Origin: Sinomonas sp. ASV322
GTDB lineage: Bacteria; Actinomycetota; Actinomycetes; Actinomycetales; Micrococcaceae
Direction: 5' to 3'
Assembly (NCBI RefSeq): GCF_030908245.1
Contig: NZ_JAVFJJ010000009.1
Location: 62,001-126,000 of the forward strand
DNA: 64,000 nt
Shown here piece by piece: positions 51,602-59,461 of this stretch. The position numbers and the translations under genes are program-made. Below the pieces are notes generated by a model. The model had not been told where the DNA came from, ran no database searches, and saw only the letters and a list, made by a program, of their open reading frames with translations. Every line of letters begins with the position of its first letter. The stretch's first letter is position 1.

Positions 51602-54600
51602 TCGGTCACCTGCCGACCCCGCGCGCACAGCGGGCAGATGTCTGGAAGCCGACATCCGCCCGCAAAGCCGGAGCCCGGCTCATGCCTGGCGACGAACTCT
51701 GAACCCGCCATGGTCTCGGCCGCCTGTTCCACCAGCTCAACCGCCCAGCCTGACGCGTCGAGTGGCGGCTGCTGTTGGATCGCCACCGATTTCGCCGTGT
51801 CGCCGAGCTGCACAAGCTCGGCACCGCCCGGGCGGGCCTGTCCCGTGGGCCGCTCGCCGCCGTCGTCCTCGAACGCACCCGCGGTGACTGCCACCTGGTA
51901 CGCGGCAAGCTGGGCGTGCCGCGGAACGTCCGCGGCCCGAGGCTTGCTCTTGCCGGTCTTGAGGTCGACGACGACGAGGCGCCCCTCGTCGTCCCGCTCG
52001 AGCCGGTCGACCTGACCGCGGATCACGGTCCGCTTGGAGATCTCGGCTGCGCCCACCCCATCGAGCGCGGCCTCGAAATTCAGCTCGACGCCGACGAGTT
52101 CCCGTTCCGAACCCCGCACGTACTCGGCAAGTTTGAGCAGCATCGCGCCGGCACGCTCGTACTCGCGCCGCCCCTCCCACGAATCCGGGTGCCCCAGGCT
52201 TGGCCATCTGCGCTTGAGTTCGGCGTGGAACTCCACGGCCGTTCCGCGCGGCAGGTCCTGGGCGATCGCGTGCACAAGGGTTCCGAGGCTGCGCGCGAAG
52301 TCGGTCGCAGCCTCGCCCCCCGCCGCCGAGACGAACCAGTCGAGAGGGTTCCTCGCGGCGGTCTCGACCTTCGAAGGCGAGACGAACACCGTCTGGCCCT
52401 CGGGAACGACGGGCCCTGTGCTCGACAGGGGCGCAAGCCCGTACCAGTCGTCGGGGTGCGACCCAGGTGCTCCGGCGCGCGCGAGCCGCGCGAGCAGGGC
52501 GACAGCGTCGGCCGCATCTCGGCCGCCTTCCTCGGCCGATTGCCGCAGCTCGCCGACGAGGGACCGCAGCCCGAGCATGCGTGGGACATCGGTGTACGGG
52601 CGAACGGCTCTTCCGTCGGGCAAGGGGTCGATGAGGTCGAGGAACGACGAGGGAACCTCGTCCTCCGAGCGCACGCCCGTGCAGACCAGGCGTTCCGTGG
52701 CCCGGGACACGACCGCCGAAAACATGCGCAATTCGTCGTACCGGATGTCGCGAAGGCGCGAGCGTGAGGTCACCAGCATCGCCTCGACAGGACCGAGTTC
52801 GAGGCAGTCCGTGAACATCGTGCTGCCCAAGAGCTCCCCTCGAAGGCGATTGTTGGGCCACACCCCGTCTTGGAGTCCGATGACGAACACAAGGCGCCAC
52901 TCGCGTCCCACCGCGCTCGCCGGGGTGAGGAGTTCGACGGCGTCGTCGGCCTGGGCGCGCGGCGCGAGGGTGTCCATGGGGATCTCCTGGTCGAGGAGAT
53001 AGTCGAGGAACTGCCCGGGCGAGGCCCCCGGGAGGCGGTCCACATAGCGCTCGGCCGTGTGGAAGAGGGCCATGAGGGCGTCGAGATCGCGGTCGGCTCG
53101 CAGGCCGACGGGCCCGCCGCCGATGGCGAGCGAATACCATCGCCGCCAGAGGGCCGCCGCGTCCCAGAGGCCCCACAGAACGGTCTCGGCCGTCGCCCCT
53201 GGCTCTGCTGCGGCCGCTCTCCCCCGCTCGAGCATCCGCGCGACCCTCCGCGCGGCCTGGCCCTCGACGCCGAGCTCGTCCAGCACACCGGGAGCCTCGA
53301 CCGCTTCGATGAGGAGGGCATCGCTCGCCCGCCCGCCGCCCGAAGAGAGTTCGAGCTGGCGCAGGGATTGGCGCAGGCGCCGGAGCTCGAGCGCGGAGGC
53401 CCCGCCGATCCGCGACATCAGGAGCTCAACGACCGTCTCGGCGGTCAGCGAGCTCGGATCGACGACGGCGCGATAGGCCGAGAGAAGCGGCCGCACCGCA
53501 GCTTCGTCGCGAACGGCCGTCTCCGCTACCGGGACCTTGACGGGGATGCCCTGCGAGGCGAGGAAGCGCTGCGCCTGCGCGAGCTTGACCCCCGAGCGCA
53601 CCATGATGGCGATCTCGCCGTAGCCGAGCCCGCCGAGCAGGTGGGCATCCTGAATCCGATGGGCGACGTATCGCAGCTCGTGCATGGGCGAATGCAGGAC
53701 ATGCGCTTCGACTTCGCTGAGCGGATCGACGAGTTCGGCGTGCTCGAGCTGCCGCGCCTTCTGGCCCCCGGGCACGGCCGAGATGCGCGACGCAACGGCC
53801 TGCCATGCGACCGACACTGCAGGAGGCATTCGGTGCGACGTCGCCAAGGCCACCTCGGTCAGCCCGCCGAGCAGTTCGCCGAGCCGCGATACGAGCTCCG
53901 GGCGCGCGCCTCGAAAACCCTGGACGACGACGTCGGGGGCCGCCGACACGATGACGTCCCGCCCTTCGCCGAGCACAGACACGAGTTCGAGCACGGCCGG
54001 GTTGGCCTCCTGGATGTCGTCGACGACCAAGAGCGCGAGCCTGCGTCGCTCCGCCGCAAGGAGTTCGGCGTCGTCGAGCAGGATCTGGCGGGCGGCTGTG
54101 ATGATGCCTGCGGGATCGAATGCCTCAGGCATGCGGAGTTCGAGGACGTCGCGGTACTCGCGGAAGAGCTCCGCCGCGGCCTCCCACTCGGGTCTCTGGG
54201 TGCGACGCCCGAGCTCGGCGAGCTCATGCGCCGTCGTGCCGTATTCCGTGACGCGGTCGACGAGCTCGCGCACCTCGTGCCGGAATCCGCGGGTTCCGAG
54301 GGCCGATTCGAGGCCCCGGGGCCACGCGGGCCCCCGGCCCGTCTTGGCGTGCCCTTCGAGCAGCTCCCTGATGATGAGGTCCTGCTCGGCGCCGGACAGG
54401 AGGCGCGGCGCGCGCGGAAGCCACTCGATCCGTCCCTCCGAGCGGGCGCGCCGGATGAGGTCGAAGGCATACGACTGCCACGTGCGCGCAGGCGGCGAGC
54501 TGAGGCTGCGATCAAGCCGCGCGGTGAAGCCGTCGCGCAGGCGCGCCGATGCGGCCCTCGACGGCGCCACGAGCAGCACCTGCGAGGGATCGACGCCGTC

Positions 54601-54873
54601 CCGCTCGACCCGCACGGCGGCTGCCTCAACCAGCACGCTGCTCTTGCCCGTTCCCGGAGCGCCCCACACGAGCACGGGACCCACTCCTTGGCGCAGCTCG
54701 ATGACGGCTCGCTGGTCGGGCGAGGGGTCGAGGCCTGAGCGCGAGGCCCGCGGCAACGGCGGCAGGAGGGTCAGGCCCGCGTCGCGGGACGGCGCTTCGA
54801 CGCGCGGAGCCTCTGGCCCGAGCTGGGTGTGGCTGGTCTCGTGATGGCGGATGGTCGGCGCGAAAACCGTCAT
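51598..54873 (-). CDS. adnA: AdnA-type helicase-nuclease subunit
   Basis: A 1091-residue partner of AdnB. The N-terminal UvrD-like motor has Walker A VWGAPGTGKSSVLVEA, but motif II reads LLVVDDIQEANPAV, away from DExQ, as in AdnA, whose motor is secondary. The C-terminal RecB-like nuclease has VIRGQVDRLERDDEGRLVVVDLKTGKSKP (D and DLK). A terminal Cys cluster (GCRLPDICPLC) resembles the iron-sulfur staple of AddB/AdnA nucleases. ATG 54873 overlaps the upstream alkyltransferase-like gene's stop (ATGA). Confidence 0.9.
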   Translation of the reverse strand: MTVFAPTIRHHETSHTQLGPEAPRVEAPSRDAGLTLLPPLPRASRSGLDPSPDQRAVIELRQGVGPVLVWGAPGTGKSSVLVEAAAVRVERDGVDPSQVLLVAPSRAASARLRDGFTARLDRSLSSPPARTWQSYAFDLIRRARSEGRIEWLPRAPRLLSGAEQDLIIRELLEGHAKTGRGPAWPRGLESALGTRGFRHEVRELVDRVTEYGTTAHELAELGRRTQRPEWEAAAELFREYRDVLELRMPEAFDPAGIITAARQILLDDAELLAAERRRLALLVVDDIQEANPAVLELVSVLGEGRDVIVSAAPDVVVQGFRGARPELVSRLGELLGGLTEVALATSHRMPPAVSVAWQAVASRISAVPGGQKARQLEHAELVDPLSEVEAHVLHSPMHELRYVAHRIQDAHLLGGLGYGEIAIMVRSGVKLAQAQRFLASQGIPVKVPVAETAVRDEAAVRPLLSAYRAVVDPSSLTAETVVELLMSRIGGASALELRRLRQSLRQLELSSGGGRASDALLIEAVEAPGVLDELGVEGQAARRVARMLERGRAAAAEPGATAETVLWGLWDAAALWRRWYSLAIGGGPVGLRADRDLDALMALFHTAERYVDRLPGASPGQFLDYLLDQEIPMDTLAPRAQADDAVELLTPASAVGREWRLVFVIGLQDGVWPNNRLRGELLGSTMFTDCLELGPVEAMLVTSRSRLRDIRYDELRMFSAVVSRATERLVCTGVRSEDEVPSSFLDLIDPLPDGRAVRPYTDVPRMLGLRSLVGELRQSAEEGGRDAADAVALLARLARAGAPGSHPDDWYGLAPLSSTGPVVPEGQTVFVSPSKVETAARNPLDWFVSAAGGEAATDFARSLGTLVHAIAQDLPRGTAVEFHAELKRRWPSLGHPDSWEGRREYERAGAMLLKLAEYVRGSERELVGVELNFEAALDGVGAAEISKRTVIRGQVDRLERDDEGRLVVVDLKTGKSKPRAADVPRHAQLAAYQVAVTAGAFEDDGGERPTGQARPGGAELVQLGDTAKSVAIQQQPPLDASGWAVELVEQAAETMAGSEFVARHEPGSGFAGGCRLPDICPLCARGRQVTE

Positions 54874-55280
54874 GGCTCGATCCCACCATCGGGGTCCGAC
54901 ATTTTCCGGTGCCGGCCGTGAGTCCGGTCCCAGAGCGCTTCGGCGACCGCGTCGACAGCGTCGAGTTCGCCGTCGTCGGGCGCCCAGCGGGCCCGGCCCA
55001 TATCGACGCGCCACGAGCCGACGCCGGGCGTTCCGCGGAGCGGCGTTCCCTCGTCGATGTAGCGGGCGAGCGCCTCGCGCTCGTGCCCCTCGGGGGCGCC
55101 CCCGTTCGCCTTGATGACGCGCCACCAGGCGGCCTGTCCCCCGTAGTGGGACATGACCGAGCCGACTTGGCGGGGTCCGCCCGCCCCAAGCAGCTCGGCG
55201 ACGTCGCCGTAGGCGAGGACTGTTCCGGATGGGACAAGGTCGACGACGGCCAACACCGCCTCAACGTACTCGTCCCGCAT
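54870..55280 (-). CDS. Alkyltransferase-like (MGMT/Ogt-fold) protein
   Basis: A 136-residue protein with the DNA-binding domain of O6-alkylguanine transferases. It reads VEAVLAVVDLVPSGTVLAYGDVAELLGAGGPRQVGSVMSHYGGQAAWWRVIKANGGAP. In repair enzymes the active site is PCHRV; here WWRVI occupies the place, so no acceptor Cys is present. That is typical of ATL proteins that flag alkylated bases for nucleotide excision. A C-terminal extension of about 45 residues contains GVGSWRVDMGRARWAP. ATG 55280 fits a TAGGCT -10 at 7 nt. It heads the ATL-adnA-adnB operon. Confidence 0.87.
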   Translation of the reverse strand: MRDEYVEAVLAVVDLVPSGTVLAYGDVAELLGAGGPRQVGSVMSHYGGQAAWWRVIKANGGAPEGHEREALARYIDEGTPLRGTPGVGSWRVDMGRARWAPDDGELDAVDAVAEALWDRTHGRHRKMSDPDGGIEP

Positions 55281-55287
55281 GCCCACC

Positions 55288-55293
55288 AGCCTA
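55288..55293 (-). promoter_or_regulatory. -10 hexamer TAGGCT for leaderless ATL-adnAB operon
   Basis: Minus-strand TAGGCT is followed by 7 nt and ATG 55280. The alternative GTG at 55286 would be only 1 nt from the hexamer, so ATG is preferred. Confidence 0.55.
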
Positions 55294-55373
55294 GGGTGTG
55301 CCGCTCGTGCTGCCGGTGCGCCATGCGGGTGGAGGCGGAGTCAGGTTCAGACGGGGCCCATCAGCAACGGCGC

Positions 55374-55404
55374 GACTCTGATTCCGGCGTGACTCTGATT
55401 CCGG
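55374..55404. repeat. Tandem 14-bp direct repeat upstream of the Lgt-like/radical SAM operon
   Basis: GACTCTGATTCCGG occurs at 55374-55387 and again at 55391-55404 (period 17), about 100-125 bp upstream of the operon start. It could be an activator site; no known motif was recognised. Confidence 0.6.
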
Positions 55405-55488
55405 AGGGACCCGATGATCGCTGAACGCCGGATTGCCGGCAAAGGAAAACGTGCTGCCGCCTGCCTGTTCCCGTGGGCTCCCGGGGTC

Positions 55489-55494
55489 TACTGT
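55489..55494 (+). promoter_or_regulatory. -10 hexamer TACTGT for leaderless Lgt-like/radical SAM operon
   Basis: TACTGT is followed by 6 nt and the ATG at 55501. No strong -35 is seen at the expected distance, which suits a regulated promoter. Confidence 0.55.
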
Positions 55495-55500
55495 GTTCGA

Positions 55501-56256
55501 ATGATCGGGCTGCCGTTCGCCGGGAACGGACTGGTGCATGGCATCTTCATGGGCGTGGGCATCGCGGCCGCCCTCATCTTCTACGCCTTCGAGACGCGGC
55601 GCCGCGGCCTCACCGACGCCCGGCTGTGGACCCTCGCCGGTTTCGCCCTCGCGTTCGGCGCCGTCGGCTCTCGGTTCACGTGGGATTTCACCCGGCAGGC
55701 GTCCCCGGCCCAGTGGTGGTTCGACGGCGACCGCAGCATCCTCGCGGGTCTCGTCGGCGCATGGATCGGCGTCCATCTGGGAAAGCGTCTCATCGGCTAC
55801 AGGGAATCCACAGGAGATCTCTTCGCGCCCGCGATCGCGCTGGCGATGAGCCTCGGGCGGATCGGCTGCCTCCTCACCGAACTGCCCGGCACCCCGACCG
55901 GAGGCAGCTGGGGGATGGTCCTGACACCGGCCCAGGCCGCGCTGCTCGGCGGCCCGGCCGCGATCGGGCTCCACCCCTCGTTCGCGTACGAGATCGTCTT
56001 CCACGCCACCGCGTTCGCGCTCATGGTGCGCTACCGCGACCGCGTGAGGCGCACAGGGGACCTGTTCATCTGCTACGTCGCCGCCTACGCGCTCTTCCGC
56101 TTCGGCGTCGAATTCGTGCGCGGCAATGAAGAGCTGTGGCTGGGGATGAGCCGACCGCAGTGGTTCCTTCTGGCCGTGCTGCCCCTGCTGGCCTGGCGGG
56201 TGTGGCGGGTGTTCGCCAGACCCGTTGCCGCGAAATTGGAGGGAAGGGCGGTATGA
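55501..56256 (+). CDS. Lgt-like (prolipoprotein diacylglyceryl transferase family) membrane protein
   Basis: A 251-residue polytopic protein of the Lgt superfamily. Helices include GIFMGVGIAAALIFYAFETRR and LWTLAGFALAFGAVGSRFTW. The Lgt-type motif LAMSLGRIGCLLTELPGTPTGGSWG keeps the conserved Arg of GRxGC/N. HPSFAYEIVFH stands for the HPTQLYE box. The canonical His-Gly-Gly segment (SFHGG in true Lgt) is replaced by SILAGLVGAWIGV, so ordinary prolipoprotein modification is doubtful. It is first of a four-gene operon with a radical SAM enzyme. ATG 55501 fits the leaderless -10; the upstream in-frame extension is rejected. Confidence 0.75.
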   Translation: MIGLPFAGNGLVHGIFMGVGIAAALIFYAFETRRRGLTDARLWTLAGFALAFGAVGSRFTWDFTRQASPAQWWFDGDRSILAGLVGAWIGVHLGKRLIGYRESTGDLFAPAIALAMSLGRIGCLLTELPGTPTGGSWGMVLTPAQAALLGGPAAIGLHPSFAYEIVFHATAFALMVRYRDRVRRTGDLFICYVAAYALFRFGVEFVRGNEELWLGMSRPQWFLLAVLPLLAWRVWRVFARPVAAKLEGRAV

Positions 56257-56603
56257 GCGAGGAACCCCCAGACAGCCCCCAGCCCCCGCGGGCGCCCGAG
56301 CCGCGCCGGCCATCATGGCCGCGCCGGCTACTGCGGCGCCCGGGCGTCTCCCTGCTGCTCGGGATTGGGGCCGGGGTCGTGGCGCTCTTCCTGCTGGGCC
56401 TGCTGGCCACGGGGATCTCCGCCGCCTCAGGCGCCTGGTCGTTGCTGCCGTTTGCCGTGTATCTGGTCGGGGCAATCGTGCTCGCGGTGAGGCCTGTGAC
56501 ATCTCGCTTCGGCGCGGGATTGCTGCTCGCGATCGGGGTCTGGGTGCTCATCGGCGCCGGTGTCTGCGTCGCGCTATTGAACAACCCGAGAGGATTCGTG
56601 TGA
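56253..56603 (+). CDS. Small membrane protein of the Lgt-like/radical SAM operon
   Basis: A 116-residue protein. A Pro/Arg-rich N-terminus of 30 residues precedes three hydrophobic helices: GVSLLLGIGAGVVALFLLGLLATGI, AWSLLPFAVYLVGAIVLAV and FGAGLLLAIGVWVLIGAGVCVALL. No known motif. GGAGGGAAGG precedes its ATG, which overlaps the Lgt-like stop by 4 nt; its own stop overlaps the radical SAM GTG by 3 nt. It is probably a membrane partner of the operon's enzymes. Confidence 0.8.
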   Translation: MSEEPPDSPQPPRAPEPRRPSWPRRLLRRPGVSLLLGIGAGVVALFLLGLLATGISAASGAWSLLPFAVYLVGAIVLAVRPVTSRFGAGLLLAIGVWVLIGAGVCVALLNNPRGFV

Positions 56604-58234
56604 GCCCTTCGAACGCGGTCTCGCGCCGCGCGCCGCTCGGCCCGGGCCAGCCCCTGCGCGGGGACCGGATCCACCGGTACGTCACGGCGTTCTGCCCGCG
56701 CTGCCACGAGACGAACCCGCCGCTGGCACAGGTGCGGCGCCTCTCCGGGGCCCTCCTCGTGCGGGACGGGCGGGTCTGGCTGGAACGCGGCTGTCCCGAC
56801 CACGGTCTCGTGCGCACCCTGTACGACGAGTCGCCCGAGATCCTGCGCTATCTGGAGAAGTGGCAGGCGCCGACGAAGGCGCACGTCCCAGACGAGGCAG
56901 AGAACTACCGCCCGGTCCCGGAGGCGTATGCCTACGGGCTTCCCGCGATGCAGACCCAGCACACGTGCATCCTCCTCGAAGATGTGATCGAGCACTGCAA
57001 TCTGCGCTGCCCGACGTGCTTCACGGCGTCCGGCCCGCAGCTGCAGGGCGTGGCCCCGCTCGCCGAGGTCCTCGCGAACGTCGATGCCCGGCTGGCCCGC
57101 GAGAACGGGCGCCTCGACGTGCTCATGCTCTCCGGCGGCGAGCCGACGCTCTATCCTCATCTCGCCGAACTCCTCGACGAGCTGGTCGCCCGGCCGATCG
57201 TGCGGATCATGGTGAACAGCAATGGGATGCTCATCGCGACCGACGACGAGCTGCTGGCCCTGCTGGAGAGGCATCGTGAACGGGTCGAGGTCTACCTCCA
57301 GTACGACGGCCCGTCCAAGGAGACCTCCATCCACCATCGCGGGGGCGACCTGACGCGATTCAAGGACGCCGCGATCTCGCGCCTGTCCGAGGCGGGGGTC
57401 TTCACGACCCTGACGATGACGGCGGCCCTGGGCGTGAACGACGGCGAGATCGGCGCCGTCGTCCTGCGCGCCTTGGAGACCCCGTTCATAGGCGGGGTCG
57501 CGCTGCAGCCGGTGTTCGGCTCGGGGCGGGGACACGGCATCGATCCCGGGGACCGGCTAACCCACACCGGGGTACTGGCGCGCCTGGAGGAGCAGACCGG
57601 CGGGGTGGTGGCGTGGCACGACCTCACGGCGCTGCCCTGCTCGCACCCGCACTGCGCCTCCGTGGGCTACATGCTCAAGGACGACTCGGGCGTCTGGCGG
57701 TCCCTGACCGCCCTGATCGGGCACGACCAGTTGCTCGCCTGGCTCGAGATCGACCCCGACAGCATCGCCAACCGGATCGCCGACAGCGCCATCCCGCTCA
57801 GCCTGCGCTCGCTCATGAAATCGTCGCTTCTCGACCTGCTGAGCGAGCAGTCCTCGCTCTCGCATCCGAGCACGGCGGACCTCTGGAAGAACATCTGCAC
57901 CCAGTGCGACCTCGGCATCGGCACGCTGGCCACCCTCGCGGCCGGCTGGCTCCCCGGCCAGCAGCAGCGCCTCCGCAGGCTCCTGGCCGAGCGCGTCACC
58001 CGCATCACCGTCAAGCCGTTCATGGACATCTCGACCATGATCGAGGAGCGCCTGCGCCAATGCTGCGTCCACGTAGGCACCAAGAGCGACGCCGGCAAGC
58101 ACCAGTGCGCCCCCTTCTGCGCCGTCCAGGCCTGGCCCGCACTCGCCAGACAGCGGATCAGCACCGCGACCGGCCTGCCCCTGCCCACCCTGCGTCTTAT
58201 CCAAGCACCGAGCAGCGCCCGAGAAGCCTCATGA
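56600..58234 (+). CDS. Radical SAM enzyme of the MJ0619/tetraether-synthase (Tes)-like group
   Basis: A 544-residue enzyme. The radical SAM cluster is CNLRCPTC (C133, C137, C140), followed by MLSGGEPTLYPHLAELLDEL (GGEP). Before it lies a rubredoxin-like Cys set: C32-x2-C35 (FCPRCHE) and GCPDHG (C65). After the barrel are more Cys pairs: LPCSHPHCASVGYM, ICTQCDLGIG and a terminal RQCCVHVG...HQCAPFCAVQAW. By memory this layout is that of MJ0619-type methylases and archaeal Tes, which join lipid chains and carry several auxiliary iron centres. GTG 56600 overlaps the previous stop (GTGA), with AGAGGA upstream. Substrate unknown; lipid is inferred from the Lgt-like neighbour. Confidence 0.85.
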   Translation: MSPSNAVSRRAPLGPGQPLRGDRIHRYVTAFCPRCHETNPPLAQVRRLSGALLVRDGRVWLERGCPDHGLVRTLYDESPEILRYLEKWQAPTKAHVPDEAENYRPVPEAYAYGLPAMQTQHTCILLEDVIEHCNLRCPTCFTASGPQLQGVAPLAEVLANVDARLARENGRLDVLMLSGGEPTLYPHLAELLDELVARPIVRIMVNSNGMLIATDDELLALLERHRERVEVYLQYDGPSKETSIHHRGGDLTRFKDAAISRLSEAGVFTTLTMTAALGVNDGEIGAVVLRALETPFIGGVALQPVFGSGRGHGIDPGDRLTHTGVLARLEEQTGGVVAWHDLTALPCSHPHCASVGYMLKDDSGVWRSLTALIGHDQLLAWLEIDPDSIANRIADSAIPLSLRSLMKSSLLDLLSEQSSLSHPSTADLWKNICTQCDLGIGTLATLAAGWLPGQQQRLRRLLAERVTRITVKPFMDISTMIEERLRQCCVHVGTKSDAGKHQCAPFCAVQAWPALARQRISTATGLPLPTLRLIQAPSSAREAS

Positions 58235-58593
58235 GCGCCGATTCTGACGCACGGCGCATCGCCGAGGGCCCGTCGCCGTCGCACCTTGTCGGTCCGCGGA
58301 ACGGCACCCAGCCCGAGCCCGCGCCGCCGCCGCAGGACTCGCCGCCCTTCGATCCGCTGCGACTGTGCATCTTCGCCACCATCGCCCTCCTGGGATGGCT
58401 GGCAGGCCCGCCCGCGCTCGTGGTGTTCTCTGCCATCGGGTTCGTCGGCTACGCGAAGGCCCGGCGCGCAGGCCTGACCACCTCGAAGTGCTTCCTCCGC
58501 GACACGAGGCTCGTGCTCCTCTACCTCGGCATCCTCACGGCCGCGGGGCTCTGGGGGACTTACGCGCTCGCGGCTCGCCTCCTCGGCTTCTGA
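58231..58593 (+). CDS. Small two-helix membrane protein, last gene of the radical SAM operon
   Basis: A 120-residue protein: a Pro/Ser-rich cytoplasmic N-terminus of about 45 residues, then helices LCIFATIALLGWLAGPPALVVFSAIGFVGY and LVLLYLGILTAAGLWGTYALAARLLGF joined by a basic loop (KARRAGLTTSKCFLRDTR). No known motif. The ATG overlaps the radical SAM stop by 4 nt, so it belongs to the same operon. A role in anchoring or delivering substrate to the radical SAM enzyme is a guess. Confidence 0.8.
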   Translation: MSADSDARRIAEGPSPSHLVGPRNGTQPEPAPPPQDSPPFDPLRLCIFATIALLGWLAGPPALVVFSAIGFVGYAKARRAGLTTSKCFLRDTRLVLLYLGILTAAGLWGTYALAARLLGF

Positions 58594-58740
58594 CCGCCTC
58601 CAACTCCTCGGCCACGCTGCCTGTCACCTTCGCGGCCGTCGCCTGAGGTGGGCGGCTCCCGGCCTGGGCGGAACCTCCGACTCGCGAGCACCTCGGCAAG
58701 GGCCCGGCGAGCCTCCCGTTAGATTGTCGGCCCCTCCCGT

Positions 58741-58746
58741 TAGCGT
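58741..58746 (+). promoter_or_regulatory. -10 hexamer TAGCGT for leaderless exonuclease gene
   Basis: TAGCGT is 7 nt before ATG 58754. The 11-mer CCTCCCGTTAG, whose end provides this -10, also occurs 21 bp upstream (58712-58722), so two overlapping promoters are possible. Confidence 0.5.
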
Positions 58747-58753
58747 GTGGGAC

Positions 58754-59461
58754 ATGACGTGGAGCAGCAGTGCAAGGGCAGCGTTCGACCTCGAGACGAC
58801 CGGCCGTAACTCGCGCGCAGCCCGCATCGTGACTGCGAGCATCGTCGTGCTCGCCGCGGATGGGTCGGTCGAATCCGAGTACGAGTGGCTCGCGGATCCA
58901 GGAGTCGAAATCCCCACTGAGGCCGCAGAGGTCCACGGCATCACGACCGAGAAGGCGCGCGCCGAGGGACAGCCCGCGGCCGACGTCGTCGCGGAGGTCG
59001 CGGCAACGCTCCAGAAGCTGTTCGACGAGGGCATCCCGGTCGTCGCCTTCAACGCTGCCTACGACTTCACCGTGATGGCGGCGGAGTGTGCGCGCCATGG
59101 CCTGCCCCAGCTCACACGATTCCCCGTGCTGGACCCGTATGTCATCAACAAGCAGGTCGAGCGCTTCCGCAAGGGGAAGCGGACATTGGGCGCACTGTGC
59201 GAGCAATATGGCGTCGTACTCCGCGACGCTCACACGTCGGCGGCAGACGCGCTCGCGGCGGCCCAGCTGCTCGACGCGATGGCGAGCCGCTTCCCGGAGC
59301 TCAACAAGCCCGCCCCCGCCCTGCACCGAAGCCAAGTCGACTGGTCCCTCGAGCAGGCCGCTGACTTCCAGTCCTATCTGCGGCGCACGAAGCCCGCCGC
59401 AGTGGTGGAGGGCGATTGGCCTGTGCTCACCCCCGCCGACGCGAGCCGCGGCGGATTTTAG
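58754..59461 (+). CDS. DEDDh 3'-5' exonuclease (DNA polymerase III epsilon-like)
   Basis: A 235-residue DnaQ-like exonuclease. ExoI FDLETTG (D and E), ExoII FNAAYDFTVMAAEC (D) and ExoIII DAHTSAADALAAAQLL (H and D) form an intact DEDDh site. EVHGITTEKA is the usual linker. The C-terminal 60 residues (SQVDWSLEQAADFQSYLRR) lack polymerase-subunit motifs. It is a stand-alone nuclease for repair or RNA/DNA trimming; the exact substrate is unknown. Monocistronic. ATG 58754 is supported by the -10 position. Confidence 0.9.
   Translation: MTWSSSARAAFDLETTGRNSRAARIVTASIVVLAADGSVESEYEWLADPGVEIPTEAAEVHGITTEKARAEGQPAADVVAEVAATLQKLFDEGIPVVAFNAAYDFTVMAAECARHGLPQLTRFPVLDPYVINKQVERFRKGKRTLGALCEQYGVVLRDAHTSAADALAAAQLLDAMASRFPELNKPAPALHRSQVDWSLEQAADFQSYLRRTKPAAVVEGDWPVLTPADASRGGF

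Noticed and set aside
56066-57535. 489-codon minus-strand frame opposite the radical SAM and Lgt-like genes
   Set aside because: Low-complexity Arg/Ala/Gly composition and no motifs; the plus-strand genes have intact signatures.
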